A DNA stretch of 64,000 nt from Luteibacter sp. 9135 (GCF_000745005.1 NZ_JQNB01000001.1:3837501-3901500), one strand, 5' to 3'; positions 26,153 through 35,041 are shown, counted from the first letter of the stretch. Numbers and translations: made by a program. The notes: generated from the sequence alone by a model not told the origin.

Positions 26153-27454
26153 ATGGACGTTATTTCGGACAAGAAAGTAAACCGCCTGGTCGTCAGCCAT
26201 GGCGCCACCCGGATTTACGAGCTCGAAGACAAGACCTGGTTATCAGCCGAGCAAGGAACGGTGTCCTGGCGCAACAACAACCCCGGAAACCTGAAGCTCG
26301 AATTTGCTGGCAGTGAGGAAAACTCCCACGCCCACCGGACCAAGGACGAAGCGCTCGAAACAGCCAAACATGCCTACAAGGGTGTCGTGGACCTCGACCA
26401 ACACGGGAACGTCGTCTTCGAGAACTACGAGGCCGGTCGTGCGGCGCAGATGGCGCATATCCTGAAAGCCCACCCCGGACACACCGTTGAGGAAATGATT
26501 CGGGGCTACTCGACACCGGATTACAGCGGCCCGGTCCACTACGACGCACAGGCAAAGGACATCCACAAGGTCGCCGCCTCTGAAGGCCAGGACCTGCATG
26601 GCAAGAAGATTAAGGACATGACCGAGAAGGAGCTCGGGGCACTTGTCGATGGCATCTCCCATTTCGAAGGCTGGAAAGCCGGCTCCGTCACACCAACGCC
26701 CGTGATGACAGACGAACAGGTGGCCGCACTCAAGGCCTCGCATCCATCGGCCCACCACGAATCACCAACACACGCGCCTGGTCATGCCGCAGCATCCCAT
26801 GCCCTCAGACAGGGCGGGCACGGCGCTGCCGTTGGCGCGCTCCAGACCGACCTTGCAGCCCTTGGCTTTAACGCAAACGACGGCAGCACGATTCACCCGG
26901 ACAAGCACTTCGGTGCAAAGACCAAGGAAGCCGTCGAGGCCTTCCAGACGGCGCACCATCTAACCCCGGATGGCGTGGTCGGTTCGACGACCATGGCGGC
27001 CATTGCGGAGGCCAAGGCGCACGCCCAGGCAGCACCTCCCGTCCCGAGCCTTCTCGATGCCCGTCATCCCGCCAAGGGGATGTATGAGCAGGCGCATGCC
27101 TGCGTCGCCGGCATTGACGAGAGCCAGGGTCGCGCGCCTGGTCCGCACACGCAGAACTTCGCCGGCACCCTCACAACCTCAGCCCTGGCGTCGGGCATGC
27201 AGCGCATCGACCACGTCGTCCTGAGTGACGATGCAAGCAGGGCATGGGCTGTCCAGGGACAACTCAACTCCCCGTTCAAGCAGCTGGCCGAGGTCAATGT
27301 AATGCAGGCCATCCAGACCCCGCTTTCGCAGAGTAGTCAGGAAGCGGCAATGCATGTGCAAAACAATGCGCAGCAACAGCTGCAGGCCCAGCAACAGCAG
27401 CAAAGCCAGCAGCAGGACCAGGCGCAGCAGGCAGGACCGACGATGGTCAGGTGA
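26153..27454 (+). CDS. Type IV secretion effector: wall enzyme, PG-binding, XVIPCD tail
   Basis: A 433-residue protein without a signal peptide. Residues about 30-175 hold SWRNNNPGNLKLE and FENYEAGRAAQMAHIL, a text seen in cell-wall-degrading proteins carrying an NNPGN motif. Residues about 217-287 are a PG_binding_1 domain (AVGALQTDLAALGF, TKEAVEAFQTAHHLTPDGVV). Residues about 300-433 fit the XVIPCD secretion signal (LLDARHPAKGMYEQAHACV, RIDHVVLSDDASRAWAVQG) and end in a Gln-rich stretch (412-426). GGAGA is 5 bases before the ATG. Such proteins are injected by the antibacterial VirB/D4 system of Xanthomonadales. No T4SS genes are in the window. Confidence 0.85.
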   Translation: MDVISDKKVNRLVVSHGATRIYELEDKTWLSAEQGTVSWRNNNPGNLKLEFAGSEENSHAHRTKDEALETAKHAYKGVVDLDQHGNVVFENYEAGRAAQMAHILKAHPGHTVEEMIRGYSTPDYSGPVHYDAQAKDIHKVAASEGQDLHGKKIKDMTEKELGALVDGISHFEGWKAGSVTPTPVMTDEQVAALKASHPSAHHESPTHAPGHAAASHALRQGGHGAAVGALQTDLAALGFNANDGSTIHPDKHFGAKTKEAVEAFQTAHHLTPDGVVGSTTMAAIAEAKAHAQAAPPVPSLLDARHPAKGMYEQAHACVAGIDESQGRAPGPHTQNFAGTLTTSALASGMQRIDHVVLSDDASRAWAVQGQLNSPFKQLAEVNVMQAIQTPLSQSSQEAAMHVQNNAQQQLQAQQQQQSQQQDQAQQAGPTMVR

Positions 27455-27594
27455 CAGGTCTGGCGGGGCCGGTGTTGCTGGCTCCGCCCTCCTTGGCAGC
27501 CCTCGGCGATTTCAATGGCGATGCCGCTGCACGCTCCCACACTGACCACGTCCGGCGGTCCTCGCGTCACTTGCGACAGCGCTGGGCGTCGCCG

Positions 27595-27873
27595 TCAGGC
27601 GACGCTGGTTTCGTCCTTCGTCTTGGCATCTTCCCTACCGGGCTCGGGCGGAGAGAAGTGATACCAGGCCTCGTGGGGGGACGATCGCTTGCAGGACAAA
27701 CACTTCGTCTTCGACCAGAAATGGCCACATCCCGGACAGCACCCGGCCGTCCAGAACGTGTTCCAGACGGTGAGGCATCCCGAACCTGGCTCACCCGGCG
27801 CGCACGCCCAGCGACTTTCGGCCTTTGGCTCCCACTCACAAAGCGGGCAATGGATGTGGGCTTCCTGGTTCAT
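27595..27873 (-). CDS. Small zinc-ribbon-like protein
   Basis: A 92-residue protein with four Cys pairs or near pairs: CPLC (9-12), C24 and C33, CCPGCGHFW (45-53) and CLSC (58-61), spaced as two zinc knuckles, followed by SPHEAWYHF. I recall small proteins of this layout in proteobacteria with no assigned role. Start 27873 has clear coding text. Cytosolic; possibly nucleic-acid or protein binding. Confidence 0.65.
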   Translation of the reverse strand: MNQEAHIHCPLCEWEPKAESRWACAPGEPGSGCLTVWNTFWTAGCCPGCGHFWSKTKCLSCKRSSPHEAWYHFSPPEPGREDAKTKDETSVA

Positions 27874-28098
27874 CCCTTACTCTCCATCTATCAAGCGAGG
27901 ACCATGTCAGTGATGGGGCGCATTTGAGACTTTGCGAGCATGGCTCGATCTGATGCCTAAACAGCCCGGATAACGTCGTCATATTGACGACCATCGTTTT
28001 GCCTTGCATCGACGTTCATCACCAGCAGATTGATAGTTGACCACAGAGGCTCATCGAGCGAGGAGCCGGAACCCGTTCGGGTCCCGGCTTCGCCATTG

Positions 28099-28270
28099 CG
28101 GATCCGAAACTGCAGGCATGGAATGGCCAATGGCACGACGGCGACAACCAACTGCAGTTGATCGCCAATGGCGACGGCAGCGTGACCTTCAACGGCAACG
28201 CCTACTGGCCCAGCGCCAATCCTGACCCGCAGCAGACTCCCGGCGGCCCGCACCTCGGGGCTGTCACCGC
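28099..28270 (+). pseudogene. Internal fragment of the exported protein encoded at 36606
   Basis: This stretch matches about 36957-37130 at most positions: both read WNGQWHDGDNQLQL-like text, then NGDGSV, NGNAYWPSA and PGGPHLGAVTA. Only residues about 117-175 of the 228-residue protein are present, with no signal peptide and no C-terminal domain. It is a stranded duplicate, joined directly to a transporter fragment. Confidence 0.75.
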
Positions 28271-28556
28271 TTCCATTGCCTCGCTCGTCGCAGGCGTCGC
28301 GTTGCTCGACCTCGTGGTACAGGCCGTCCATGTCTCGAGCCAAACCACGCTCCTGGCGCGCCACCCGGACATCGGCAGTCGGCTGATCGGCGGCTACATA
28401 GTGTTTTACTCCCCCGGGAACGGGCTTGGCGCGATTGGCGCCACAGCCTGTTTCGCCCGAGGCGGTTGGTTTGCCGTGACGCTGCTGGGCGGACGCTTCG
28501 CCTCGGCCGCGCTGGCGTTCTGGCGCGTTGCGCTCTCGGCTTGCCGACGGCCGTGA
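28271..28556 (+). pseudogene. C-terminal remnant of an MFS transporter
   Basis: Reading on in the same frame gives VAGVALLDLVVQAVHVSSQT, then SRLIGGYIVFYSPGNGLGAI and FARGGWFAVTLLGG. This matches the last three helices of a major-facilitator drug exporter (typically LDLAVQAVHV..NQ and VFYS.G..LGAI). The first nine helices are missing. Together with the previous fragment it forms a false fused frame. Confidence 0.6.
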
Positions 28557-28610
28557 TTCGCCGCCTGGCTAACGTCGCTCGCAGCGGCGGCCATTACCGA
28601 AGCGTCCGCC

Positions 28611-28775
28611 ATGTTCGGCGATCACCTGAGCCTCGAAACGTTAACCGAACGCCTGGCGACGGATGGGCAGCGGCTTCACCTTCTCAACCTGGGCTGCACG
28701 TCGGTTAATGGATTCCTGCGCAGCCGCCTGACCGAAGAAACAGCGACTGAATTATCGTTATTTTTTCGACATTGA
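28611..28775 (+). CDS. Possible small ORF or remnant
   Basis: A 54-residue frame, MFGDHLSLETLTERLATDGQ at its start and RSRLTEETATELSLFFRH at its end, with coding-like composition. No ribosome site and no family recognised; it may be one more piece of the debris between 27.9 and 28.8 kb. Confidence 0.2.
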   Translation: MFGDHLSLETLTERLATDGQRLHLLNLGCTSVNGFLRSRLTEETATELSLFFRH

Positions 28776-28821
28776 TCGCTGTGCTTAGCATAAGCTGGCA
28801 GCATGAGGCGGAGGGCGGACC

Positions 28822-29730
28822 TCACTGTGCCGTTTGAGCGATCTCGAGGCAAAAGTCGACAAACTTCTCCACCTTCAGTGGAGTGAATCGTCGCGATGGG
28901 CGAATGATGTAAAGCGGAAATGTCTCGCCTGGCCAATCAGGGAAAAGGTCAACGAGAAGGCCGCTTCGTAACTCATCACCAACGCTCAATGCCAGGACCT
29001 GTGCGATGCCACTGCCGGCGACGCACGCGCCTACCAGGGTGCCGGCGTCAGACAAGGTGAGATTACCGGCGGTACTCACTGAAATCGTCTCTCCGGCCCG
29101 TTGAAACTCCCACTCGAACGGTCGGCCGTTCTGCGGATCCAGAAACTGGAGGCAATTGTGACCTGCCAAGTCCGATGGGTGACTCGGCCGCCCATGAGCC
29201 GCGAGATAGCGCGGTGAGGCTACGGTCAACACCCGCGTCTCGAGCAGCCGCCGAGAGATCATGCTCGATGAAGGTTGGTCACCAAACCGTACAGCGACAT
29301 CAAGCCCATCCGCATTGAGGTCTCCCGCATCCGAGTGCTGGCTGATATGCAGTTCGAGAGCGGGAAAGCGCTGAGCGAACTCTGGAAGCTTTGCGGTCAA
29401 AATTTGGCGTGAGAAGGCGACGGCCACACTCGCGCGCAGCAATCCAGCAACCTCTGCAGCGTCGCGAGACGCCGCAGTTGCCGCCTCTTCGATGGCGGCG
29501 AGGTGTGGCGCAGCCAATTCATACAGGCGGCTACCCTCTGCGGTTAAGCGCAATGCACGGGTCGACCGAGCAATGAGGCGTACCGCCATCCGGGTTTCAA
29601 GCCGCGAAATGGCCCGACTGACGCCCGAAGGGGAAAGCCCCAGAAGTGCGGCCGCCCGGGTAAAGCTGCCCTGCTCGACCACGGTAGCAAGAACGGTTAC
29701 CCCCGAAAGCAGGCGTGCGTCGATGGACAT
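28822..29730 (-). CDS. LysR-family transcriptional regulator
   Basis: A 302-residue regulator. The winged helix-turn-helix is at about residues 1-60 (VVEQGSFTRAAALLGLSPSG, VSRAISRLETRM), followed by the LysR substrate-binding domain (ISQHSDAGDLNADGLDVAVR, then SDLAGHNCLQFLDP). AAGGA lies 6 bases before the ATG at 29730. It is divergent from an NmrA-type reductase at 29889, the usual arrangement of a LysR regulator and its target. The inducer is unknown. Confidence 0.9.
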   Translation of the reverse strand: MSIDARLLSGVTVLATVVEQGSFTRAAALLGLSPSGVSRAISRLETRMAVRLIARSTRALRLTAEGSRLYELAAPHLAAIEEAATAASRDAAEVAGLLRASVAVAFSRQILTAKLPEFAQRFPALELHISQHSDAGDLNADGLDVAVRFGDQPSSSMISRRLLETRVLTVASPRYLAAHGRPSHPSDLAGHNCLQFLDPQNGRPFEWEFQRAGETISVSTAGNLTLSDAGTLVGACVAGSGIAQVLALSVGDELRSGLLVDLFPDWPGETFPLYIIRPSRRFTPLKVEKFVDFCLEIAQTAQ

Positions 29731-29772
29731 GGGGGTCCTTTTGTGAAAAAACGCAAAGCAAGATTGACTGAA

Positions 29773-29788
29773 TTGCATCTAATCACAA
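29773..29788. promoter_or_regulatory. Candidate LysR box between divergent genes
   Basis: TTG and CAA are separated by CATCTAATCA, giving a partly symmetric site with the T-N11-A form typical of LysR boxes. It lies 43 bases before the LysR start and 101 before the reductase start. Position supports it; the match is short. Confidence 0.35.
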
Positions 29789-29888
29789 ATAGCCTGTGGC
29801 GCCTACAGTTGAACGCTCGGCTCGCCCTGAAGCGGCATCCCATTGGCACCGGTGTCCCGATGTCATCAACCTCGTAGGAAAGCTCCCC

Positions 29889-30755
29889 ATGTTTGCAATT
29901 ACAGCAATTACCGGTCGCGTTGGCGGCGAATTGGCCAATACCTTGCTTGGCGAAGGGCACAAGGTCCGCGCCATCGTGCGAAGCGAGGACCGGGGTGCCC
30001 CGTGGGCGACAAAAGGGTGCGAAATTGCCGTAGCCAGCCTCGAAGACGCAGAGGGTCTTACGAAGGCGCTGACCGGCGTCGAGGGCGCGTTCATCCTATT
30101 TCCGCCGCTTTATGACACTGATCTTTCTTTCTCGGCGCTGCAACCGCGCATCGATGCGGTTCGTCGGGCGCTTGCCCAAGCGCAGCCGCGGAAGGTGGTG
30201 GTTCTCTCAACAATTGGCGCCGACGCGGAACAGCCGAACCTGTTGAACGCACTGGGGAAGGTAGAAACCGCCCTCGCTGAGGTTGCCCTGCCGATCACGT
30301 ACTTGCGTGCAGCGTGGTTCATCGAAAACGCCGAGTGGGATGTGGCGGCAGCCCGGGATGAGGGAGTCCTGCATTCGTATCTGCAGCCCTTGGACCGTGC
30401 CATCCCCATGATTTCCACAGCAGACGTTGGCCGCACCGCAGCCGAGCTTCTCTTGGAAGATTGGAATGGACAGCGGGTAGTTGAACTTGAAGCGTCGTCC
30501 CGCGTGACACCCGTTCAGATGGCTAAGGCATTGAGCCACGCACTCGGACGAAGCGTAACTGCCGTTGCCGTGCCGCGCGATCAGTGGGAATCCATCTTCC
30601 GTGAGCAAGGGATGCATAACCCCCTGCCCCGAATGCAAATGATTGACGGCTTCAACGAGGGCTGGATCGACTTCAAAGATCAAGGTACATACGCTCGAAA
30701 AGGCGCGGTTAGCCTGGATGAAGCCGTTACCAAACTCGTCATCCAAAAAGGTTGA
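29889..30755 (+). CDS. NAD(P)-dependent NmrA-type oxidoreductase
   Basis: A 288-residue atypical short-chain dehydrogenase. The nucleotide-binding N-terminus is MFAITAITGRVGGELANTLL with G-x-x-G-x-x-x-A, followed by HKVRAIVRS. Further landmarks are GVEGAFILFPP, KVVVLSTIGADAEQPNLL and the substrate lid ITYLRAAWFIENAEWD. It resembles the NmrA/QOR2 group, which reduce quinones or sense NADP; the active-site Tyr-x-x-x-Lys of classical enzymes is absent. AGGAAAG precedes 29889. Likely regulated by the divergent LysR protein. Confidence 0.88.
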   Translation: MFAITAITGRVGGELANTLLGEGHKVRAIVRSEDRGAPWATKGCEIAVASLEDAEGLTKALTGVEGAFILFPPLYDTDLSFSALQPRIDAVRRALAQAQPRKVVVLSTIGADAEQPNLLNALGKVETALAEVALPITYLRAAWFIENAEWDVAAARDEGVLHSYLQPLDRAIPMISTADVGRTAAELLLEDWNGQRVVELEASSRVTPVQMAKALSHALGRSVTAVAVPRDQWESIFREQGMHNPLPRMQMIDGFNEGWIDFKDQGTYARKGAVSLDEAVTKLVIQKG

Positions 30756-30858
30756 ATGAGCTTGCCCGGATTTGATGGACTTCCCCGTGATCGCTCGGAC
30801 GTCGGAGCAGTCTGCCGGGCAAGTCGGACGCAACCCCGCGTGACTTAGCAGACATTTT

Positions 30859-30881
30859 GGGGTGCGATTTAATCGCACCCC
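30859..30881. repeat. Perfect 23-base inverted repeat
   Basis: GGGGTGCGATT and AATCGCACCCC flank one T. It lies about 104 bases after the reductase stop. No T-run follows on either strand, so a classical terminator is unlikely; an operator or a structured RNA end is possible. Confidence 0.4.
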
Positions 30882-30960
30882 CGCCCGGGGGCTGCGTCAA
30901 CGACGACGCAAGGACCTCTTCGCGATGTCCTGCCCGCTCGGGCGACGTGGACCGGCGCCG

Positions 30961-31236
30961 TCAAAAAGCAGAACAGCGCGGACTCGAATCCATTCGATTC
31001 GTGGGACTCCGCGCTGGTCGAAATGACACGATCTTGGTTTCGGCGAACTGATCGATCAGCGCGTGGCGCAAGAACGCGATCACCCGATCGCCCTGCCCGG
31101 CAAAAAGCAATTCGCATGCCGTCATTCCTCCAGCGGTGATCAGGGGCGTGCTCATGAACCATTGCCACGCAGCAGTCGGATCGGGCTCGATGAGGCTGGC
31201 CAGCGCAAGGATACGGCGACTGACCGCGGTCATCAT
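30961..31236 (-). CDS. DUF2384/MbcA-like antitoxin-type short protein
   Basis: A 91-residue product. Residues about 20-60 (AAWQWFMSTPLITAGGMTAC, then ELLFAGQGDRVIAFLRHAL) match the toxin-binding domain of Xre-MbcA-ParS antitoxins, with the GG-x-T-x-x-ELL core. The usual N-terminal DNA-binding part (about 60 residues) is missing and no RES-type toxin is beside it. The last 30 residues look like frame extension into unrelated sequence. Either a solitary truncated antitoxin or a remnant. Confidence 0.5.
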   Translation of the reverse strand: MMTAVSRRILALASLIEPDPTAAWQWFMSTPLITAGGMTACELLFAGQGDRVIAFLRHALIDQFAETKIVSFRPARSPTNRMDSSPRCSAF

Positions 31237-31272
31237 GCCTCCTCCTGATGGTTAGAAGGATCGCCGAGCCGA

Positions 31273-31908
31273 TTACTCATGTGTCCTTCCTCCAGCGTTG
31301 CACGGCACGGCACTCACGTTGCCGTAACGCTCAAGGTCGGCGATGCGATCCGCTATACGGTTGGCCATCTGCGCAACGACCTGCTGCCCGGCGTGAACCA
31401 GGCCGGGATAGGTATCGGTTGCGGCGGTCTCGAATTGCCCGCTGCACATGACCGAATCGCTGTGGCCGTCCCGAACGTACGTCAGCGCCCAGTCCGCCTG
31501 CAGCAGAACGCGTGATCCCAGCCAGGCCTCAAACCGCCGCAACTGAATGCTCACCCTGACGCCGGGCTTGCCGTCGGCGGCCGCCAACCCGTGCAGGTCG
31601 GGCGCCCCGAGCCGGTTGGATATCTGCGCCGACACCGCGCTTCGCACTTCCTCGCCAAGGGGGCTCGCCCACTGCTCGCTGTCCAGCACATCCACCCGCG
31701 TTGCACTCTGGCGAACGACCATCGCTTGCTGGTCCATATCCGAAGGCACGCCCACCGGGCCGACGTTCACCCAGAGGTTGCTTGCCATGGGCGAGTGCGC
31801 CGGGGGAGCGCTTCCGAGCAAGGTGTAGTAACGGACCGGTGCGGAAGCGCACGCGCCGAGCATCAGCCCCAGTGCGCCGACGCAGGTCAGTCGTCCGATC
31901 CGAATCAT
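31273..31908 (-). CDS. pqiC: PqiC-type outer-membrane lipoprotein
   Basis: A 211-residue lipoprotein: signal MIRIGRLTCVGALGLMLGAC with the lipobox ending at C20, then APVRYYTLLG, the start typical of PqiC/YmbA (DUF330). Later VNVGPVGVPSDMDQQAMVVR and RVLLQADWALTYV fit the same family. Its ATG overlaps the PqiB stop (ATGA). PqiC sits in the outer membrane and anchors the PqiB tunnel that carries lipids across the periplasm. Confidence 0.85.
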   Translation of the reverse strand: MIRIGRLTCVGALGLMLGACASAPVRYYTLLGSAPPAHSPMASNLWVNVGPVGVPSDMDQQAMVVRQSATRVDVLDSEQWASPLGEEVRSAVSAQISNRLGAPDLHGLAAADGKPGVRVSIQLRRFEAWLGSRVLLQADWALTYVRDGHSDSVMCSGQFETAATDTYPGLVHAGQQVVAQMANRIADRIADLERYGNVSAVPCNAGGRTHE

Positions 31909-33572
31909 GGCACCGTCCTCGAGATCTGCGATGGATGAGTGTCGTCGGTCGGAGCGGCGACCGACGGCGCGGACGACTTCGGCAGCCCCCTCAATAGGGA
32001 TTCCGGATGGCGCTTGAGCATGTCGAGGAACTCACGGATGGAGCGTGCTGCCCGCTGGACCTGCTCCAGGGTCTGACCGATGTTCTGCTGCAACGGCGCT
32101 TGCGGATCCACCAGCCCCTGGGCGGCGCCCAGGGCCGAACGAACCTGCTTCAGGCTTTGAGTCGCTTCAGGCAGCACCTGACCATGGAGCTGGCGAAGCA
32201 CCTCATCAAGATCCTTCAAGCTCGCATCAACGTGTTGACCGATGGACTCCAAGGGTAGTTTGTCCAGCTTACCCACGATGGACGCGATCTGCTCCTGGAT
32301 TTGGTCCAAGTCGCCGTTCACGGTGGGCAGTACGAGCGGCCGGGCGTCGACATCAAAGTTCGCCGGCGGTGACCGGGGCAGGAAGTCGAGCGAGATGTAC
32401 AACTGGCCGGTCAGCAGATTGCCCGAGCGGGCTTGGGCGCGAAGGCCATGGGCCACCATGCCGGCCAGAAACTGCGCCGTGCGCCGCTCGGTATCTCCGG
32501 CGGACTTTGGAAGCTTCTCCAACACACTTCCCAATCGACTCGGGTAGACGTTGATGCCGACCGCGGTGACGAATTTCTGCTTGCCTGGCGCGTAGTCCAA
32601 CCGGACCGAAGCCACTTCACCGATCGACTGGCCGAAGAACTCCACCGGCGCCCCCACCACCAGCCCCCGCAACGAATGCGCAAAGACCAACTGGAAGAAC
32701 TGGGCGGGTCCATCGGTCGACGCCATGGCCTCCTTTTCATCCTTTGCCAGGTCGTAGACCGCCCCCGACACCGCCCGAACCTCGGCGCCACCGTGCACCA
32801 ACGTCGCGAAGGCGATGCCACCGGCCATCACGGTGGCGAGCGACTGCGTATTGAGCTTGAGGCCGTCCGCGCCCAATGACACGTCCACCCCGCTCGCGTT
32901 CCAGAACCTCGTCGCCGACGTGACGAATCGATCGTATGGCGCATTGATGAAGACCTGCAGGTCAACCTGCCGGCCGTCCTCAGCGAGCCGGTACGACGCA
33001 ACCTGACCGACTTGGATCCGGCGAAAGTAGACGGGAGAACCGATGTCGATCGACCCAAGGTCCCTGGCCCGAAGAACGAAGCTGCGTCCTTGCGAGCCGT
33101 GCGTCACGGTAGGCGGCGTCTCCAGCCCGAGGAAGCGCTTACCCGAGGCATTAGCATTGCCCTTGTCCACAGCGATGTACGCCCCCGACAACAGCGTGTC
33201 GATGCCAGAGACCCCGCCGAGGCCAATGCGCGGCCGAACCACCCAGAATCGGGAATCCACCCGGTCAAGGCTAGCCGCGCTCTGATCCAATTGCACGGTC
33301 GCCACGACGCGAGAGCCATCCGGGCTCAAGTCAATAGCAGACACCATGCCCACCGTCACGTCCTTATACTTGACGGGCGTTTTTCCAGCCTCCAGGCCGG
33401 CCGCGGTCATGAAATCTATCGTGATCACCGGACCGGACGAAAGCCACGCGTGCATCAACATCGACAGGCCGATGACGGCGGCAACGGTCGGCACCAGCCA
33501 AATCAGCGACGGCCGGCGACGTCGAGTGGAAACGACAGGCGTTCCAGGCTCACTAGGAAAGGACGGGTTCAT
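31905..33572 (-). CDS. pqiB: PqiB-type MCE lipid-transport tunnel protein
   Basis: A 555-residue protein. One N-terminal membrane helix (LIWLVPTVAAVIGLSMLMHA, about 22-42) follows a basic start. Three MCE domains follow, opening at PVITIDFMTAAGLEAGKTPV, GSPVYFRRIQVGQVASYRL and GAPVEFFGQSIGEVASVRL. The C-terminal ~120 residues are a coiled helix (IQEQIASIVGKLDKL, SLKQVRSALGAA). The length and three-MCE layout fit PqiB, which builds a needle from inner to outer membrane. Start 33572 overlaps the stop of the previous gene (ATGA). Confidence 0.9.
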   Translation of the reverse strand: MNPSFPSEPGTPVVSTRRRRPSLIWLVPTVAAVIGLSMLMHAWLSSGPVITIDFMTAAGLEAGKTPVKYKDVTVGMVSAIDLSPDGSRVVATVQLDQSAASLDRVDSRFWVVRPRIGLGGVSGIDTLLSGAYIAVDKGNANASGKRFLGLETPPTVTHGSQGRSFVLRARDLGSIDIGSPVYFRRIQVGQVASYRLAEDGRQVDLQVFINAPYDRFVTSATRFWNASGVDVSLGADGLKLNTQSLATVMAGGIAFATLVHGGAEVRAVSGAVYDLAKDEKEAMASTDGPAQFFQLVFAHSLRGLVVGAPVEFFGQSIGEVASVRLDYAPGKQKFVTAVGINVYPSRLGSVLEKLPKSAGDTERRTAQFLAGMVAHGLRAQARSGNLLTGQLYISLDFLPRSPPANFDVDARPLVLPTVNGDLDQIQEQIASIVGKLDKLPLESIGQHVDASLKDLDEVLRQLHGQVLPEATQSLKQVRSALGAAQGLVDPQAPLQQNIGQTLEQVQRAARSIREFLDMLKRHPESLLRGLPKSSAPSVAAPTDDTHPSQISRTVP

Positions 33573-34189
33573 GAATCTTCCCCGCTCCAGTTGAGACGCG
33601 GGTCGAATTGCATCGCGGACAGCATCGTCAAAATCACCACAGCACCAAAGAAGAGAATCCCCACGCGAGGCTCGACATCGCCCAACGCCCGGAACTTGAC
33701 CAAAGCGGCGACCACCGCCACCACGAGCACGTCGAGCATCGACCAGTAGCCAACCACTTCGACCAACCGGTACAGGACAGCGCGCTCCCGACGCTTCCAC
33801 GGCGTCTTGCGTTGCGCACTGACGAGAAGCAGACCCAAGGTCACGAACTTCGTACACGGCACGACCACGCTGGCGATGAAAATGACCAAGGCAATACCGT
33901 ATGAGCCGCTGCGCCAGAATTCAGCGACGCCCTGAAGGATGGTGCTTTCGCTACCGTTGCCGAGCAGTTGCGTGTACATCACCGGCATGACGTTGGCCGG
34001 TATGTAGCAGATCAGTGCGGCCAGCAGGAGCGCCCAAGAGGCTCCGATGCGGTCCGCTCGCACGCCATGCAGAGGTGCTCTGCATCTCCCACACCGTAGA
34101 TCGCCGATGCCTGGGCGATCATTCACGCATGTCATGCCACAGATATGGCAACGCGTCAGCCCCATATGACTGGCTTGCGGAGGAAGCAT
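33569..34189 (-). CDS. pqiA: PqiA-type membrane protein, second half
   Basis: A 206-residue protein. A zinc-ribbon-like start (CHICGMTC, CGRCRAPL) is followed by four membrane segments (ALLLAALICYIPANVMPVMY, IALVIFIASVVVPCTKFVTL, DVLVVAVVAALVKF, ILFFGAVVILTMLSAM). YIPANVMPVMY is the PqiA/LetA signature. E. coli PqiA holds two such modules in one chain; here they are separate genes. The start ATG shares its A with the upstream stop (TGATG), so the halves are co-translated. Confidence 0.85.
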   Translation of the reverse strand: MLPPQASHMGLTRCHICGMTCVNDRPGIGDLRCGRCRAPLHGVRADRIGASWALLLAALICYIPANVMPVMYTQLLGNGSESTILQGVAEFWRSGSYGIALVIFIASVVVPCTKFVTLGLLLVSAQRKTPWKRRERAVLYRLVEVVGYWSMLDVLVVAVVAALVKFRALGDVEPRVGILFFGAVVILTMLSAMQFDPRLNWSGEDS

Positions 34190-34974
34190 CACGAAGGCAC
34201 CGATTCTTCGCACTGCCTCGGGTCAAGCGTTTCCCACAACGCGCGCAGGTCACGCCCGGCGATGAGCGGTAGAAGCACCATTAGCCCTCCGATCGCCCAC
34301 ATGCCCTCGCCCGGACTCACGTGCGCCAAGCTCCAGAGCTTGATGATGGACACCAGGATACCCACGACGCAGACTTCGATCATGCTCCACGGGCGCAGCA
34401 GGGCTAGCAAACGCATGATGCCTGCGCCCGCGGGCGCAGACCTGCCTGCCGTGGCATATGCGGACATCCATGCAAGCAACGCGATCTGCAGCCCGGGCAC
34501 AATGATCACGCAAAGCGCTACAGGGACCGCGATAGGAGCGGCCTCACCCGACGCCATCGCTATCACGGCCTGCCACAAAGTGGCCCCGTTGACCATGCCC
34601 TGGAGGCTGATCTCGACCAGGGGATAGACATTAGCGATCACAAAGACGATGCCGGACGCAATCGAGAGCGCCAGGATCGTTTCGGGGCGCACGCGCGAAT
34701 GTCGGTAAAGCGGAGCACCGCAAAGAGCGCAACGGGCGCGTTGGCCCCAAACGAGACGCGTGCGGTGGTAGACGCTATCGCAATGCTCGCAGATCACTAA
34801 CGCAGGCAGCGTTTGGGCGGTCACACCGGCGAACTCCGAAGTGACGACAGAGCGGGACTTACCCGCCCATCGTCTGGCGACGGTGCAGCCAGTGCATTGC
34901 AAACGTGCGATCGATTTCCGGCTCGCGCCATGACTCACCATCCCTCTTCTGCATTTCGATCGGCCAAAAGCCAT
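34189..34974 (-). CDS. pqiA: PqiA-type membrane protein, first half
   Basis: A product of up to 261 residues. The cysteine pairs CEHCDSVY and CALCGAPLY form the zinc ribbon, then ALSIASGIVFVIANVYPLVE and ALCVIIVPGLQIALLAWMSA are membrane helices with the PqiA-like VYPL motif, followed by two more (IEVCVVGILVSIIKL, LMVLLPLIAG). It pairs with the following half to form the inner-membrane part of the Pqi system. The first ~45 residues are atypical, so the true start may be 34941 or later. First gene of the operon; the gap to the divergent TetR gene holds a palindrome. Confidence 0.82.
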   Translation of the reverse strand: MAFGRSKCRRGMVSHGASRKSIARLQCTGCTVARRWAGKSRSVVTSEFAGVTAQTLPALVICEHCDSVYHRTRLVWGQRARCALCGAPLYRHSRVRPETILALSIASGIVFVIANVYPLVEISLQGMVNGATLWQAVIAMASGEAAPIAVPVALCVIIVPGLQIALLAWMSAYATAGRSAPAGAGIMRLLALLRPWSMIEVCVVGILVSIIKLWSLAHVSPGEGMWAIGGLMVLLPLIAGRDLRALWETLDPRQCEESVPS

Positions 34975-35041
34975 ATCGGCTAGCCTGCTGCCCCCGTAAG
35001 GGGCACCAAACTGAAAGTCATGAACTCGACTAGAGACATTT

